Source: Gordionus sp. m RMFG-2023
Taxonomy: Eukaryota > Nematomorpha > Gordioida > Chordodea > Parachordodidae
Assembly: GCF_954871325.1 (NCBI RefSeq)
Contig: NC_088779.1
Location: 19,160,846 to 19,224,845 of the forward strand
DNA length: 64,000 nt
Direction of reading: 5' to 3'
In this document: piece after piece, positions 25,184 to 36,278 of the stretch
Numbering within the stretch: the stretch's first letter is position 1
How the letters are laid out: the number at the start of each line of letters is the position of its first letter
Position numbers and translations under genes: made by a program
The notes under the pieces: model-generated
What the model was told of the DNA's origin: nothing
Databases searched by the model: none
Seen by the model: the letters and a program-made list of their open reading frames with translations, nothing else

Positions 25184-25490
25184 CTTTCAACTAGTTTATC
25201 ATATGTCTTGTTGATTCCAAAGTGACCTGATAATGACATTTCTGTGAGATTTGTCTCACATCCTCCATGGAATGATAGTAGAAGTTTTTGTTTTTCGCTA
25301 TAGAGTGAGATAACTTGACCATTATGAAGGTTATGGTATAATTTGTCATTCTCTAAGAAAAACTTGGCACATTTGACTCTAAGGTTTCTTTTTAAGCCAT
25401 GATCGCCGACATAGGAATTTGGGTAGGTTTTGAATTTTAGGTAATTTTAAATATCATTGATAACATCGTGATTGATTCACTATTTAATAT
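25184..25490 (-). CDS. N-terminal exon of the Ginger-like integrase gene
   Basis: The open stretch reads LKFKTYPNSYVGDHGLKR, NLRVKCAKFFLENDKLYHN, then LSGHFGINKTYDKLVER. The last part is the HxxH half of the integrase zinc finger, whose CxxC half begins the next exon at 24097. The upstream TYP...LY pattern recalls the conserved N-terminal motif reported for Ginger1. The start codon is not identified. Confidence 0.72.
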
Positions 25491-25711
25491 TTTTATATTA
25501 AAATAATAAAATATTTTACTTTTTACGTGAACAAGTTAATTTTTAAAAAGGATGTCTAATTTCACCAAGTAGATAAAAAAATTAAAATTCGATTCAAAAT
25601 TTAAATTCGAAAATCAAATTTACAAGAATTTCAGCAATATTAAAAAAAAAACTGCATGATCATATAATTCTCCCTATCAATTTACATTGTAATTAATATC
25701 TTTGTTACTAA

Positions 25712-25800
25712 TTAACTCCCTCCTTAACACTATTTATCAAAGGGGGAGTTAATCTATCATAGTTATTACTTAACTCAGAGGTATGTGATAAGGGGAGTTA
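25712..25800. repeat. AACTCCC hairpin at right end of the Ginger-like element
   Basis: attaactccctcctta is mirrored by aagggggagttaat within about 45 bases, and a further ggggagttaatt follows near 25784. The same AACTCCC words occur inside the left end (about 20500 and 20590). Confidence 0.7.
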
Positions 25801-25936
25801 ATTAATCACGCTACAATACGAAATGCTCATAATTGCCATAACTTTATAATTATTAGATCCTTAAATTACAAAGATCTGTTTTACACTTAAAATAATGATC
25901 GGCAAAAATATTGAAGTTTTTATTTACTGCTCATTA

Positions 25937-26077
25937 GTGATGTAAAAAGCCCGATTTACGTCAATTTAAAAAAACGGCCTAGATTAGATTATAACCAAAA
26001 TAATATTATGTAAGCCTAATGATTCTGCTCATAGATGGCTACTTAGAAATCTATTAGCCAAATCTCGATGCTTACAT
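25937..26077. mobile_element. partial MITE of the 47901 family
   Basis: tagtgatgtaaaaagcccg and later catagatggc, gccaaatctcga match copies near 6104, 6940 and 47901. The copy is cut by the hAT end at 26078. Confidence 0.45.
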
Positions 26078-26190
26078 CAGGGGCGTCGCTAGCCTTTACA
26101 ATCTCAGGGGCTAAACTAAAAGAAATTCCTGGGGGGCTTCGCCCCCCCCCACCATTTTTCTTAATTTGCGCCTTCGGCCGGTGTAGCGTG
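26078..26190. mobile_element. hAT left end, interrupted at CCGG
   Basis: CAGGGGCGTCGCTAGCC at 26078 matches the left end of the 14150 element. The hAT sequence runs to gccttcggccgg (26179-26190), where a Ginger-like end starts. A weakly similar right end (gtggctacgaccctt) lies near 28286, but no TSD supports it. Confidence 0.7.
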
Positions 26191-26977
26191 ATGTCATTAT
26201 CAATTATTATTTTATAATTTATGACTTGTTTAAAGCCAGATAAACTGGACGTCTCTCTATTTATATATCATAATAGTGGAATCAATACAAATTTTAGCAA
26301 CCACTAGATTATTACCTCCTGATTGTAGATAGTTATTTAATGGATCTATTGTTATTATATCTCATATTATAATGGCCAATATAACGTAATTTATATTGAC
26401 GCATTGAGATAAAAAGTAGAGACTTCGACTGAATCATGAATGGAAACCTCTGAATTAAGAGTTCTATTAGAAAAGTAAAATAATACTTCACCAATAGCCT
26501 GAAAATTCTCATAAATGATGCGAAATATTTTTAAATGATCAGTGCACCTCTGGTTTAAAGTCTCTTAAGACATGACCTGTATATTTACAGGATACTCTAA
26601 AATGCTAATAAATTATACAATGTATTAGATAAATTAATTAGAAATGATAACAATATTATACCAATATGAAACTTGTGGTTGTAGCATATAAAAGGAACTT
26701 TTCTATTTTTTCTAAAAGATTTGCACTCCTCCATTTCGATCTGACATGACGTTCGCACTATCATATATAGGCTTATTTTATTCATTGAATTAATATTTAA
26801 CTCTATATTGCTTTAAAATGCAATCGGTAATTCTTTCAGTAGAAAGACATTGTTAATTAATAATTCCTATTAAATTTTCTTGAATTTCTCCCAAATAAAA
26901 TATAGCTAATTATGCTCAGGTTTTTATAATCTGATGTACTTTTGCCTCATCAGCCTTAAGACAAAAAAGGCACTCAC
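26191..26977. mobile_element. second Ginger-like terminus and following region
   Basis: TGTAGCGTGATGTCATTAT starts right after CCGG. It matches the 11-base tip (TGTAGCGTGAT) seen at 25815. The other end of this copy was not found. Within it, near 26770-26650 on the minus strand, coding-like words (SDRNGGVQIF, or in another frame KVPFICYNHKF) faintly recall a FLYWCH-type zinc finger, without confidence. Confidence 0.5.
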
Positions 26978-27193
26978 TTTTATTTTATCTGAGATATCTA
27001 TAACACCATATCTTTCATAGTTTTGAATCTGGGGTGATGGGGCATTTTTGGGTATTTCATAATTTTATTTAATCCAGGATCTTTTTGGATGGTGTATGAA
27101 ACATTCTATAAATAGTCCAGAAAAATAAATTTTGTTTTCATCTTTTGCGGCATCCATAATTTTTGTTGAACCAATTCCAAGAAAAGGTAGCTC
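26978..27193 (-). pseudogene. unidentified exon-like segment
   Basis: This 72-codon stretch has a splice acceptor before it (acatacag) and a strong donor after it (gtgagt). It reads ELPFLGIGSTKIMDAAKDEN, KIYFSGLFIECFIHHPKRSW, one in-frame stop, then NAPSPQIQNYERYGVIDISD. The composition is clearly protein-like. I cannot assign a family. It may be part of a transposon gene or a decayed host gene. Confidence 0.45.
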
Positions 27194-27389
27194 CTGTATG
27201 TTAAGAAATAGTATCGAATCAAATATTGATTAAAGTTGTAAAGATAATATTATCAAAAAACTGCAATGCACAGTTATAAAAACAAAACAATGATGAAAAT
27301 TATAATTGACATACTACATCTATATTTTATATAAAAATATATAATTAAACGATAAGAAATTAAAAAAATAATTTAAAATAATATTTTAG

Positions 27390-27469
27390 GTATGGTCGGC
27401 GGGGCTTAATGACGCATGTATGGATATGCAGTTGGATCGACAAATTTCAATTGATATTTTTTGTCGAAG
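27390..27469 (+). CDS. unidentified candidate small exon
   Basis: An 80-base stretch preceded by atattttag and followed by gtaaaa reads VWSAGLNDACMDMQ, LDRQISIDIFCR. It is markedly GC-richer than its surroundings. Partner exons were not found. Confidence 0.3.
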
Positions 27470-27841
27470 GTAAAAGCATACTTTTGGATCATCTTTGATT
27501 AAACGCAACCTTATTACGGTTAATTTGTTAGCTTACCAAAATTGTTGATATCTCAGTATTTCATAATTCTAAAATATTCACCACTGCTTTAAATAACTGG
27601 TTTTATTATAATAATATTGTGATTTGACCATAATAAATAAAATAATTATACAATTTAAATGTGAATATAATGTCATACACAAACACACATGAAAATGTGA
27701 ATGAATGATGATTTATTATTGGATAAAAATATAACAGGATAGAAAGAAATTTGCAAACTAGACATATTTTTGAATAAATATTTAAAATTTATTTTAAAAA
27801 TATAAAAAGAATTTTTAAATTTGGGGGGCCGGAAAAATATA

Positions 27842-28239
27842 GGTTAATGATGCTTGGTACCTTAAGGTACCATCTATCAAATTTGAATTTTGTTCATTTT
27901 TCATTTGGATAGGCACTACCAAATATATTTATAATATATATTTGAAAAATCGTGATTTTTGGACTCTATGGCCTAGTAGGCAAGAGCTTGGCTTACTTAT
28001 CCTATGCTCCCGGGTTCGAATCCCGGAAATGTTCATGTTTTTTTTCTTATTCTAACTTGGTGGTTCCATCCTTGGGGGGATGATATATAGAAGGCCGGAC
28101 TCGACCACGTGATTCCGTATTAATATATTAAATAATAAGGGTCTTATTACATTTTAATAAATTTTGGTCGGTATTTAGCAAATTGGATTGGTATTTAAAA
28201 TATTTCCATACATTCACTTGGTAGTAAGCATCATTAACC
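27842..28239. mobile_element. MULE-like MITE with 9-bp TSD, split by a SINE
   Basis: Perfect 14-bp ends GGTTAATGATGCTT (27842-27855) and AAGCATCATTAACC (28226-28239) are flanked by aaaaatata on both sides (27833-27841, 28240-28248). A 9-bp duplication points to Mutator-like elements, though the target is low-complexity. Without the SINE the element is about 220 bp. Confidence 0.8.
27961..28136 (+). mobile_element. tRNA-derived SINE
   Basis: The head has an A box (TGGCCTAGTAGG, 27969-27980) and a perfect B box GGTTCGAATCC (28013-28023) within a T-arm paired CCGGG/CCCGG. The acceptor stem is not complementary, so it is not a working tRNA. A roughly 100-base body (with tagaaggccggactcgacc) and an attaatatattaaataat tail follow. 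The SINE lies inside the MITE, so it is younger. No SINE TSD was found. Confidence 0.72.
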
Positions 28240-28248
28240 AAAAATATA

Positions 28249-28750
28249 TGGGGGAAATTTGGGAGCCAAAAATTTTTTTTGCCCCGTGGCTACGACCCTT
28301 AATAGGAGCCATAAAATTATATATACAGTTTTTAATTTGGTAGTATTTTAAAAATTACTTTAAAAAGTAGCGAACCCTTCATGCATAATCTCTGAAAACT
28401 TATAAAGCCCATTAGTTATTATAAGTGAAGAAAGAATGAGAAAGTGATAATTTGTTTTAAAGCTATCATGTTTTTATGAAGTAATTATATAAAATTGTAT
28501 GAGTTTAATAACGAATAACATGTTTTTAAAAATTAAAACATTTCTTATTATTCTTTAAGTTACACTTTTAAAGTCAATCCTCTTTTTACTTCATTTCAGG
28601 TATATATTGAATGTAGTTAATATAATTATAACGCGTTAGTATCATCAAAATCAAAAGTGGTAAAAAATAATAACATATCCTTTGAATATATAGTACATGA
28701 AAATAACAATATTTAAATTTAACAAAGTCAACCATCTCAACATTCCCCAT
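28249..28750. other. AT-rich stretch
   Basis: Apart from a possible decayed hAT end near 28280-28300 (gccccgtggctacgaccctt), nothing is recognised. Confidence 0.45.
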
Positions 28751-28952
28751 TCAGCAGTCACCATTCATACTGTTCGTTGTGATGTTGAGTAGGGTGTCGT
28801 TGAAATCATTTTTATTGCTGTGCTCAAGTTTGGCTGTGATCATTGTTTGAGTTAAGGGGTCTTTTAACGATGGCCACTTGATATTGTGATTCTTGGCGAA
28901 TTGATTGTTTACTCGTAGTTTGTCATTGTCGTTAGTGAATTGAATATTATTC
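28751..28952 (-). CDS. terminal exon of an unidentified gene
   Basis: A well-formed acceptor (ttttaattcaag) is followed by 67 open codons to a TGA at 28753-28751. The peptide reads NNIQFTNDNDKLRVNNQFAK, NHNIKWPSLKDPLTQTMITA, KLEHSNKNDFNDTLLNITTN, SMNGDC. Codons often end in C or G (AAC, GAC, ATC), unlike the GALT exons, which suggests a conserved or foreign origin. A possible upstream exon with GRIPCDLERENLMDHDDIQF (about 29030-29090) has no clean donor. I do not recognise the family. Confidence 0.5.
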
Positions 28953-30585
28953 CTTGAATTAAAATAAGAATGAAATCGTAATACTTTTTAAATAAACATT
29001 TAAATATTTATAAAATGGAATTGTATATCATCATGATCCATGAGGTTCTCCCTCTCTAAATCACAAGGAATTCTTCCTACTTGACTCCTTTGTTCTTTAA
29101 AATATGTTGCATTTTAATAGCACTAGCCTTTTCGCAGTTTTTTAATTTTAATTTTATATGTTAATTTTAATAATATTTTTATAAATTTTACACTTAAGGC
29201 TTCATCTCAGAAAAATATATTTTAAAAAATGAAGAAAATAAACACAAGCTATTTTTAATGTAAAAATAAAATGGTTACCAATTTCAATTTTCGGTATTTA
29301 TAAAAATTTATTTTTTTGAAAAAATAATTTAAAAAGATAAATTCGAATAAAAATTTATTCAAAATCTATTTTTAATAAAATTTTTATAAAAAAATTAGTA
29401 AGTACAATTTTTAATGCTGTTAATCTTTATTAATTTATCTAAAAATTATAGTCTTTTATATTAATATATTTTTTAGTGTCAGAATATAATTTTATAGAAA
29501 GCATAAGAGCACAGAAACCTCTGGAGCAAAAACAACTTAAAATTCAGAGTTCTGTAGAAAATAAAATAGGAAAAACATAACTTAAATTATGATCTAGTGA
29601 AAAATAATTTTTAGCTGTAAAGGCTAAATTTAATAAATTATATTCTTTCACCCAACAAAATCTGGTAAAAATTATAATATAATTTAAAAAGTATTTGTTA
29701 AACTATATATATGGTTAAAAGAAATTATTGATGATATACCAAATATATTTTATTGGGCTACATCATACATTAATAAATTGCTTAATAATATAAATATTGG
29801 GCAAAATATGTCTATTGATTCTTTTGATGATACTATAATTTCTGTACATATTATTACTATTAATTGATATTTATTATTGAATAATAGCTAGATCAAGATA
29901 ATGCTAACAAAGAAAATGAATACCCTAGAGTTATTAATAAAAATATTACTATTACTACTTTTAAAAGATATTATATTCTTTCCATTACAATTTTATTATA
30001 TAACTTAAATATAATAATTTATATATATTTTATGGAAAAATTATTTTTCAAAATAATAGTTATTATTGGTTTTCCAACTGTTTATTAAATATTGATACAA
30101 TTATTTACAACATATATGTATTTGTTAAGTATATAAATAAAATTTTGATATAACAATTATCAAATAATAGGTTCATACATAGTTTAATAACTGAAAGCTA
30201 ATATAAAATAATAAATACAATTAGATATTTACATATCTTTTAATAAGTAATTAATAATTGAATCATATCAAGCATTTTGAATATTTAATTTTTTTAAAAC
30301 TTAAATGTGTCCAAAGTGTTTTGTTATTAATTTGCAAATTTTCAAATTTTAAGAATTTTTGCAAAACATTGGACGCAGCCTAACATAGGATTTGGGTTTA
30401 AATGACGTCGAAATTTTGTTTACAAAAATTATAGATTTCCTAGTTTTTTTAAGATATAGATGCTCATTTCTAAATGAATTAAGATTTTTATATGTGCATA
30501 CATTTTTTAAGATTTCATCATGTGATTTTAGAGGTTTCTTTATATAATATACTGTCATCATACATTTCACTAATTTTGTATGTGT
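28953..30585. other. 1.6 kb AT-rich region, no gene seen
   Basis: Apart from the doubtful upstream exon near 29030-29090, the stretch is long A/T-rich sequence without supported coding or repeats. Confidence 0.45.
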
Positions 30586-30590
30586 CAAAT

Positions 30591-30795
30591 TGAAAGAAAC
30601 AAGTAAGAAACAAGTTATTTTTTTGTGTTATAAATTAACTTTATTTCTACTTTAAAAAAAATCAAATAATAATAATCATATGTATAATAATCAACTGGTA
30701 TATATACTAAAACATTTCAATAGATATTTAAATTAATACTCAATTAACATCAAAATAAATTATTTCACAAATTTGAATAAACAACACAATTAACA
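30591..30795 (-). repeat. 3' LTR of the outer element
   Basis: The 205-bp LTR is nearly the same as 37952-38138; the main difference is a short extra A/T-rich segment near its end. Confidence 0.9.
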
Positions 30796-31279
30796 TTCCC
30801 CTCCTCGACAAAGCATCAAGTTGCTCCTCGGTGGGCCCATAAGTCTATGTTTGAGTCGCCTGAGTCCATACGTTTTCATAGGTTTGAAAAGTTGCTGTAC
30901 ATTATCATTATCATAAGGAATAATTGATCAAATTTGAATATATGGAATACGGAATAAAATTTTAAATTTGAAAAAAAGAATTTGGAATAAAAATTTTGGA
31001 ATATGGAATGATAAATGTGTAGAATTCCGTAAGAATGATATTATATAAAAAATTTGGAATATGGAATGATAAATATGTAGAATTCCGTAAGAATGATAAA
31101 TCAAAAAAGATTATTATATAATATTTGGCGTTTTTTTAAATTTTGCGTTTTATTTTAATAATTTAAGTTATAAAATCTTTTAAATAAGAAGGTTTTTGTT
31201 TAATTCTTAATGGTCTGAAAGGTATCTTACTATTTTCACTTATATCTACACTTCCCTCCTTACAAGAATTCTTAGGGTG

Positions 31280-31535
31280 ATCTCAATAGATTAGGTAGTC
31301 ATCTCAATAGATTAGGTAGTCATCTCAATAGATTAGGCAGTCATATCAATAGATTAGGTAGTCATCTCAATAGATTAGGTAGTCATATCAATAAGTTAGG
31401 TAGTGATCTCAATAGGTAGTCATCTCAATAGATTAGGCAGTCATATCAATAGTCATCTCAATAGATTAGGTAGTCATCTCAATAGGTTAGGTAGTCATCT
31501 CAATAGGTAGTCATCTCAATAGGTTAGGTAGTCAT
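31280..31535. repeat. minisatellite, left half
   Basis: About a dozen units of the type aggtagtcatctcaatagatt occur, with shortened units. The array continues at 36987 after the Ty3 insertion. Confidence 0.92.
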
Positions 31536-32601
31536 TGTTGTAGTATGTTAAGGATATATTATATTTTTATATGAAAAAGAAATGATGTCAAAGATATATT
31601 ATATGTTTATATGAAAAAGAAATGAGGTCAAAGATTTTTTTGTATTATATTTAAAGAAAAATAATAATAATGTTTTTTTTCATGATTCGAAGATTGTAAT
31701 TTATTTTTTAATAATATATATTTTGATTTGTAGAAACCAAAAATAAAGTCTACAAAAGCAAAGTTATTGTTATTTATTTTTCCGGTAGGACTACAAAAGT
31801 GGTGCCGTTTAATTTTTATTTAATCAACGGACAAGATATCTGGGTAATAGTGGACGCAGTGTACTAATAAAAAATACAATCACGGTGGAAAATAAAAAAT
31901 TCTTAAAAATAAAAAGGTAAAAAATTTTTTGGAATATATAAAATGATGTGCATTTATATAATTTTGATATTATTAATTATATTAGGTTTGATATATTGTT
32001 TAACTTTTAGTAATGTAAAAATATTTATAATAAAAGTTTTAATAAATTTTTTATAAAGTTGTGAATAAAAAATAAGTGTTTAATTATAAAAGAAATATAA
32101 AAACTCAAAAGTATGTGGAAATGGTTCCACAGAGAAATAATTGTATTATAGCTCTAGTAGTGATATGTTTATGGATAATGGGTATTATGATACATCGGAA
32201 AAAAATAAAAAGAGTTATAGAAAGAGATAGAATAGAAATTACGGAGGAAATTGAAATGGAAAATAATGGAATTGAAAAAGGAAAAAATGAAAGGGAAGTA
32301 AAAAACGTTAATGAAAATGAAAGAATTACGGAAGAGATGTTAAATTTAAAGGATGAAATATGGAAAATGTTAAATGAAAATATGATAGAAGGAATGAGGA
32401 AAAGTATCAATATTATTAGATTGGGAGAGGAACGAAAAGATATTGATAATAAAATAGAAATAGAGATTAAAGAATGAGAGATAATAAACGAAATAATTAT
32501 AGTCATGGATAAAATTGTGAGAGAAGAATGAAAGGGATTTCAAAAGAGATGATCGAAGAAATGATAAGGAATACGATCATTTTAAAGAGTATAATACGTC
32601 A

Positions 32602-33083
32602 ATGAATTTGCAGAGAAATGAAAGGGAAAATTGGGAAAAAGAAAATTTTTTCCGAAATAGATTTAATCGTCCGAAGATTAATATGCAAAATGTAAAATGT
32701 TATTCATGTGGAGAATTTGGGCATATAGGTAGAAATTGTGTTCAGAACGGTGCAATGTTTAACAAGCAACCATTAAATGTAATAGATGTGGAGGAATGGG
32801 ACATAGTAGTGAAAAATGTTATGTTCCGACTTATCGTATTATGGGAAATAATCAAAGAACATTTCAATGTGAAAGATGTGGAAAAATGGGACATGCTAAA
32901 GCGAATTGCTATGTAAAAGAACCGATAAATGGGGAAGCATTTCTGGCAGTGAAATACATAGCACCGGCATCTAATGTAAGAGTGCTACAGAATAATGATA
33001 TGTTGAAAGAAGATAAAGTTGAAGTTATGTGTTTTAAATGCAGGAAGGAAGGACATAGTGCTATAGAATGTCGAGAGAGGTGA
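32602..33083 (+). pseudogene. Gag nucleocapsid region with CCHC knuckles (Ty3 fossil)
   Basis: Four CX2CX4HX4C zinc knuckles can be read, including CYSCGEFGHIGRNC, CERCGKMGHAKANC and CFKCRKEGHSAIEC. Such repeats bind the element's RNA. This is part of a broken element. Confidence 0.85.
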
Positions 33084-33199
33084 CTAGATGATAGTGAAAG
33101 TAATAAAATGGAGGGTATTACATTAAAGAATGAAATGGAATTTCGTGTGGATGGAGATGTAGAAATTAAGAGAGATTTAGTAGGTAAAAAAATGTAAAT

Positions 33200-34985
33200 T
33201 TGGTAAAGGGTGGAATTATAAAGGATTATAGAATCCCTATTTTAAAATTAGAGGACAAAAGTGAGAAGGATAAATGTCCTCATGTGGAAATAGTTGTAGG
33301 AAGTAGAAAAATTTTGATGTTATTGGATACAGGTGCGGCAATATCGATCGTAGGTTATGAAAATTTTTGTAAATATTGGCCAGAGGAGAATATAATTAAA
33401 GAAAAGATGAGAGTTAAACAGTTTGACGGATCGGAAATAAAGGTTTTAGGAAAAATTGAAGTACCGTTTGTGATAAATGGTATAGTTAATTATTTAAATT
33501 ATTGTTGATAAAAAAGTGAATACGATTATGGGGTGGGAATGGATTGTTAAGATTGGTCCATTAAATAATTTTTGGGGTATCTTTTCAAATAAAATTAAAA
33601 GAGATGATATGATTGAAGTTCAGAACGATGAAATAAAAAATCGAGAATTATGCCATGTAAAGAGTGAAATCCTTGGAAATGGTGTGATGGGTGATCGAAA
33701 AAGTGAATTTGAAAAAACAAATATGCCTCAAACGCGGATAGTTCCAGTTAAAAAAAGAAAGGTAAGATATACTGAGTTGTCGCAAAGTGTTAATATTGTG
33801 GAAAATGACGATTCTAGAGAGGTAAAAAAGGAAATACCTAGTAGAAAATGTATTAATGAGCGAAATAATGGTGAAAAGAAAATAGTCACAAAAACAGAAG
33901 AAATAGAGGAGAAAATTATTAGTCAAGAAATGTATAAGGAACTGGATAATGGAAAGAAAGATATACCAGTGTTACAGAATTTCCTGGCGAAATTTGTAAG
34001 AAAAAAAGAGAAAAAGAAGATTAATGGAGGGGAAGGAAAGGAACAATTGTCGAATTTGGAAAATTGGAAACTTGCAGTGGCAGTTTTAATGAATAGTCAT
34101 AGTGAAATTTTTGAGGAGAAATTAGGATGTTTAGTGGATTATGAAGTTGATATCCGTTTAAAGGAAGGTTTTGTACCGCAGTATTGTCCGGTGCGAAGAG
34201 TTCCATTTGAATGGAGGGCGGAAATGGAAAAAGAGTTGGATAACTGGGTACGAGATGGAATTATTTGTCCTATTGGTTACAGTGAATGGGCAACTCCGTT
34301 GGTTCCTGTTAGAAAAGCCTATGGAAAATTGAGGTTATGTGCAGATTTTAGAGTGACCTTGAATCCTTGGGTTGTATAGGTGAAATATCCGTTACCGCGA
34401 ATAGAAGAAATTTTGGCCAGTTTGAAAGGGGGAAAATATTTTTCCAAGATTGATTTTTCGTGTGCATATTTGCAATTACCGATGGCGAAAACGACTAGGA
34501 AGTTGTTGACGATTACGACATTCAAGGGCTTGTTTACATTTTGTCGATTACCATTTGGGTTAAGTGTATCAGCCCCTATTTTTCAGCGGACAATGGCTGC
34601 TGTTTTCCAAGGTTTAGAGGGTGTTTTTTATTATATGGATGATGTTTTAGTGGTAGAGATAACGATGAAACAACATGATGATAGGCTAGAAGAAGTATTT
34701 ATTAGAATACGAAATAAAGGATTAAAGGCGAGTCGTAAAAAGAGTGTGTTGGGAGTAACTGAAGTGATGTATTTGGGTCATAGGATTAATGGAATGGAGG
34801 TAAAACCGTTAGATAAGAATTTGTTGAGTATTGTGAATTTGAATAGGCCGACCAGTAAAGTAGAGGTCCAGTCGTTTATGGGAATGGTAAATTATTACCA
34901 TCGGGAGGCTTTAGCTGTGATTTTTGGATTAACGAAATGTCGTGAATACCTTATAGGTAGGAAGTTTTGTTTTTACAGATCATAA
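33200..34985 (+). pseudogene. protease, reverse transcriptase and RNase H region (Ty3 fossil)
   Basis: The protease block LLDTGAAISIVG is followed by a lysine-rich linker. Reverse transcriptase words are EWATPLVPVRKAYGKLRLCA, KIDFSCAYLQLPM, LPFGLSVSAPIFQRTMAAVF, YYMDDVLV and YLGHRI. The RNase H part is short (EALAVIFGLTKCREYL). The type is close to gypsy elements often labelled K02A2.6-like. Confidence 0.9.
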
Positions 34986-35375
34986 GCCGTTGGATCCACT
35001 TATTCAAGGAAGATAACAAAGAGTTGATGTTATCGCCTCGACTTCAGCGATGGTTATTGTTAGTAGGAAGTTTTGATTTGGATTTAAAATATCGAAGGGG
35101 AAAAGAGAACCAGTTACCTGATATTTTGTCAAGGTTAGGTGCTGGCGAAAGTTTGATGAATCGGTGATTTTGAAAATTGATAATCGGGAAGAATGTCTTG
35201 TACGTACGATAATGAGAAGTATAAAGGGTAGCCCAACGACATGGGAAGATATACAAAGGTTTACAAGGAAAGATAGAGAATTGGTAGTTAAATTATGTAT
35301 AATGGGAAAGAGATCATGGAAAAATGATGATAAAGTTTTCAAAAATATTGAAACAGAATTAACTATAGTAAACGA

Positions 35376-36278
35376 TTGTATTATGAGGGAACCCCTAGCT
35401 GTTATACCCCGGAAATTGAGGGAAAAAATTTGAATGTTATACATGCGGGTCATCAAGGAGTTACTAGTATGAAACAATGGGGAAGAGAGTACGTATGGTG
35501 GCCGAAAATGAACGAGGATATTGATAAATTGGGAAAAGAGTGTGAGATTTGTAATGCAGGGTCTGACATGCTCCGTAAGGATAAAAATAGTACATGGCCA
35601 AAAGTTGTAGAACCACATGTTGATTTTTTCGAATATGAAGGAAAAAAGTATATATTAAGTGTAGATGCGTTCTCCAAATGGATAGAGTTTAAAGAAATTC
35701 ATGGGTTAACGGCGAATATTGTGATTAAACATTTTAAAAAAGTATGGTCGAAGTTTGGTATTCTGAAAATTGTAGTATCGGATGGTGGACCAGCTTTTAT
35801 CGGGGAAGAATTCAGGAGATTCTGTGAAAAAACGGGTGTATATCATGTGTTAACGCCACCGTATCATCCCAGTTCCAATGGACAGGCGGAACGGATGGTA
35901 GCGACGGTTAAAGGATAGTTGAAGAAAACCAAAAGTGGAAAAGGAGAAATGTGAGTGAAGCATTTGTATTATAATAATGCGATGGGTAATGATGGTTTGT
36001 CTCCGACGGAAAAAATGATAGGCCCGTAGGTAAGGATGTTTTTGGATATGTTAATATCCAATGAAGCTGAGATTATAGAGGGTGTTGATAGAAGGGAATT
36101 GGAATATACTGTGGGACAGTTAGTGTGGATTAGATTATATGGAAGTACAAAGAAATGGGAGAAAGGATTAGTAATAGAGAATTTAGGAAACAAATTAAAT
36201 AGGGTAAAATTTGATGATAATAGTGAAGGTGTCAGGCACAGGGATCAGTTGCGGAAGAGAGTGCATAGTAATGGTTGA
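35376..36278 (+). pseudogene. integrase region (Ty3 fossil)
   Basis: The zinc-finger HAGHQGVTSMKQWGREYVWW and CEIC, the catalytic SVDAFSKWIEFKE and VSDGGPAFIGEEFRRFCEKT, and the HPSSNGQAERMV glutamate block are all recognisable. They are followed by a C-terminal module (VGQLVWIRLYG, HRDQLRKRV). Confidence 0.9.

Larger units (their letters stand above)
20467..25815 (-). mobile_element. Ginger-like DNA transposon with integrase and OTU domain
   Basis: The ends are inverted: TGTAACGTGATATTTTAAC (20467-) against TGTAGCGTGATTAATTAAC read inward from 25815. Both are followed by AACTCCC words. The left flank is CCGG, but no matching CCGG is found on the right. The minus-strand gene between 25490 and 21824 encodes a Ty3-type DDE integrase followed by an OTU cysteine-protease-like domain, in many exons. 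Integrase of LTR-retrotransposon type with inverted repeats, and sometimes OTU, is how I recall Ginger1 DNA transposons being described. A few interruptions suggest decay. A retrotransposon is unlikely, since there are no LTRs and no reverse transcriptase. Confidence 0.7.

Noticed and set aside
20467-25815. Ty3 LTR retrotransposon
   Set aside because: The integrase is Ty3-like, but the ends are inverted rather than direct, introns are present, and no reverse transcriptase or protease is seen.
27961-28035. Functional tRNA gene
   Set aside because: The B box and T-arm are good, but the acceptor ends do not pair and a SINE body and tail follow.
26078-28300. Complete hAT spanning 26078 to about 28300
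   Set aside because: The right end is only weakly similar and the 8-bp flanks do not match.
30349-30588. 79-codon minus-strand frame
   Set aside because: AT-driven composition, no motif, and it ends at the LTR element's target site.
31280-31535. CRISPR-like regular repeats
   Set aside because: Units are directly adjacent without unique spacers, in an animal genome inside an LTR element. It is a minisatellite.
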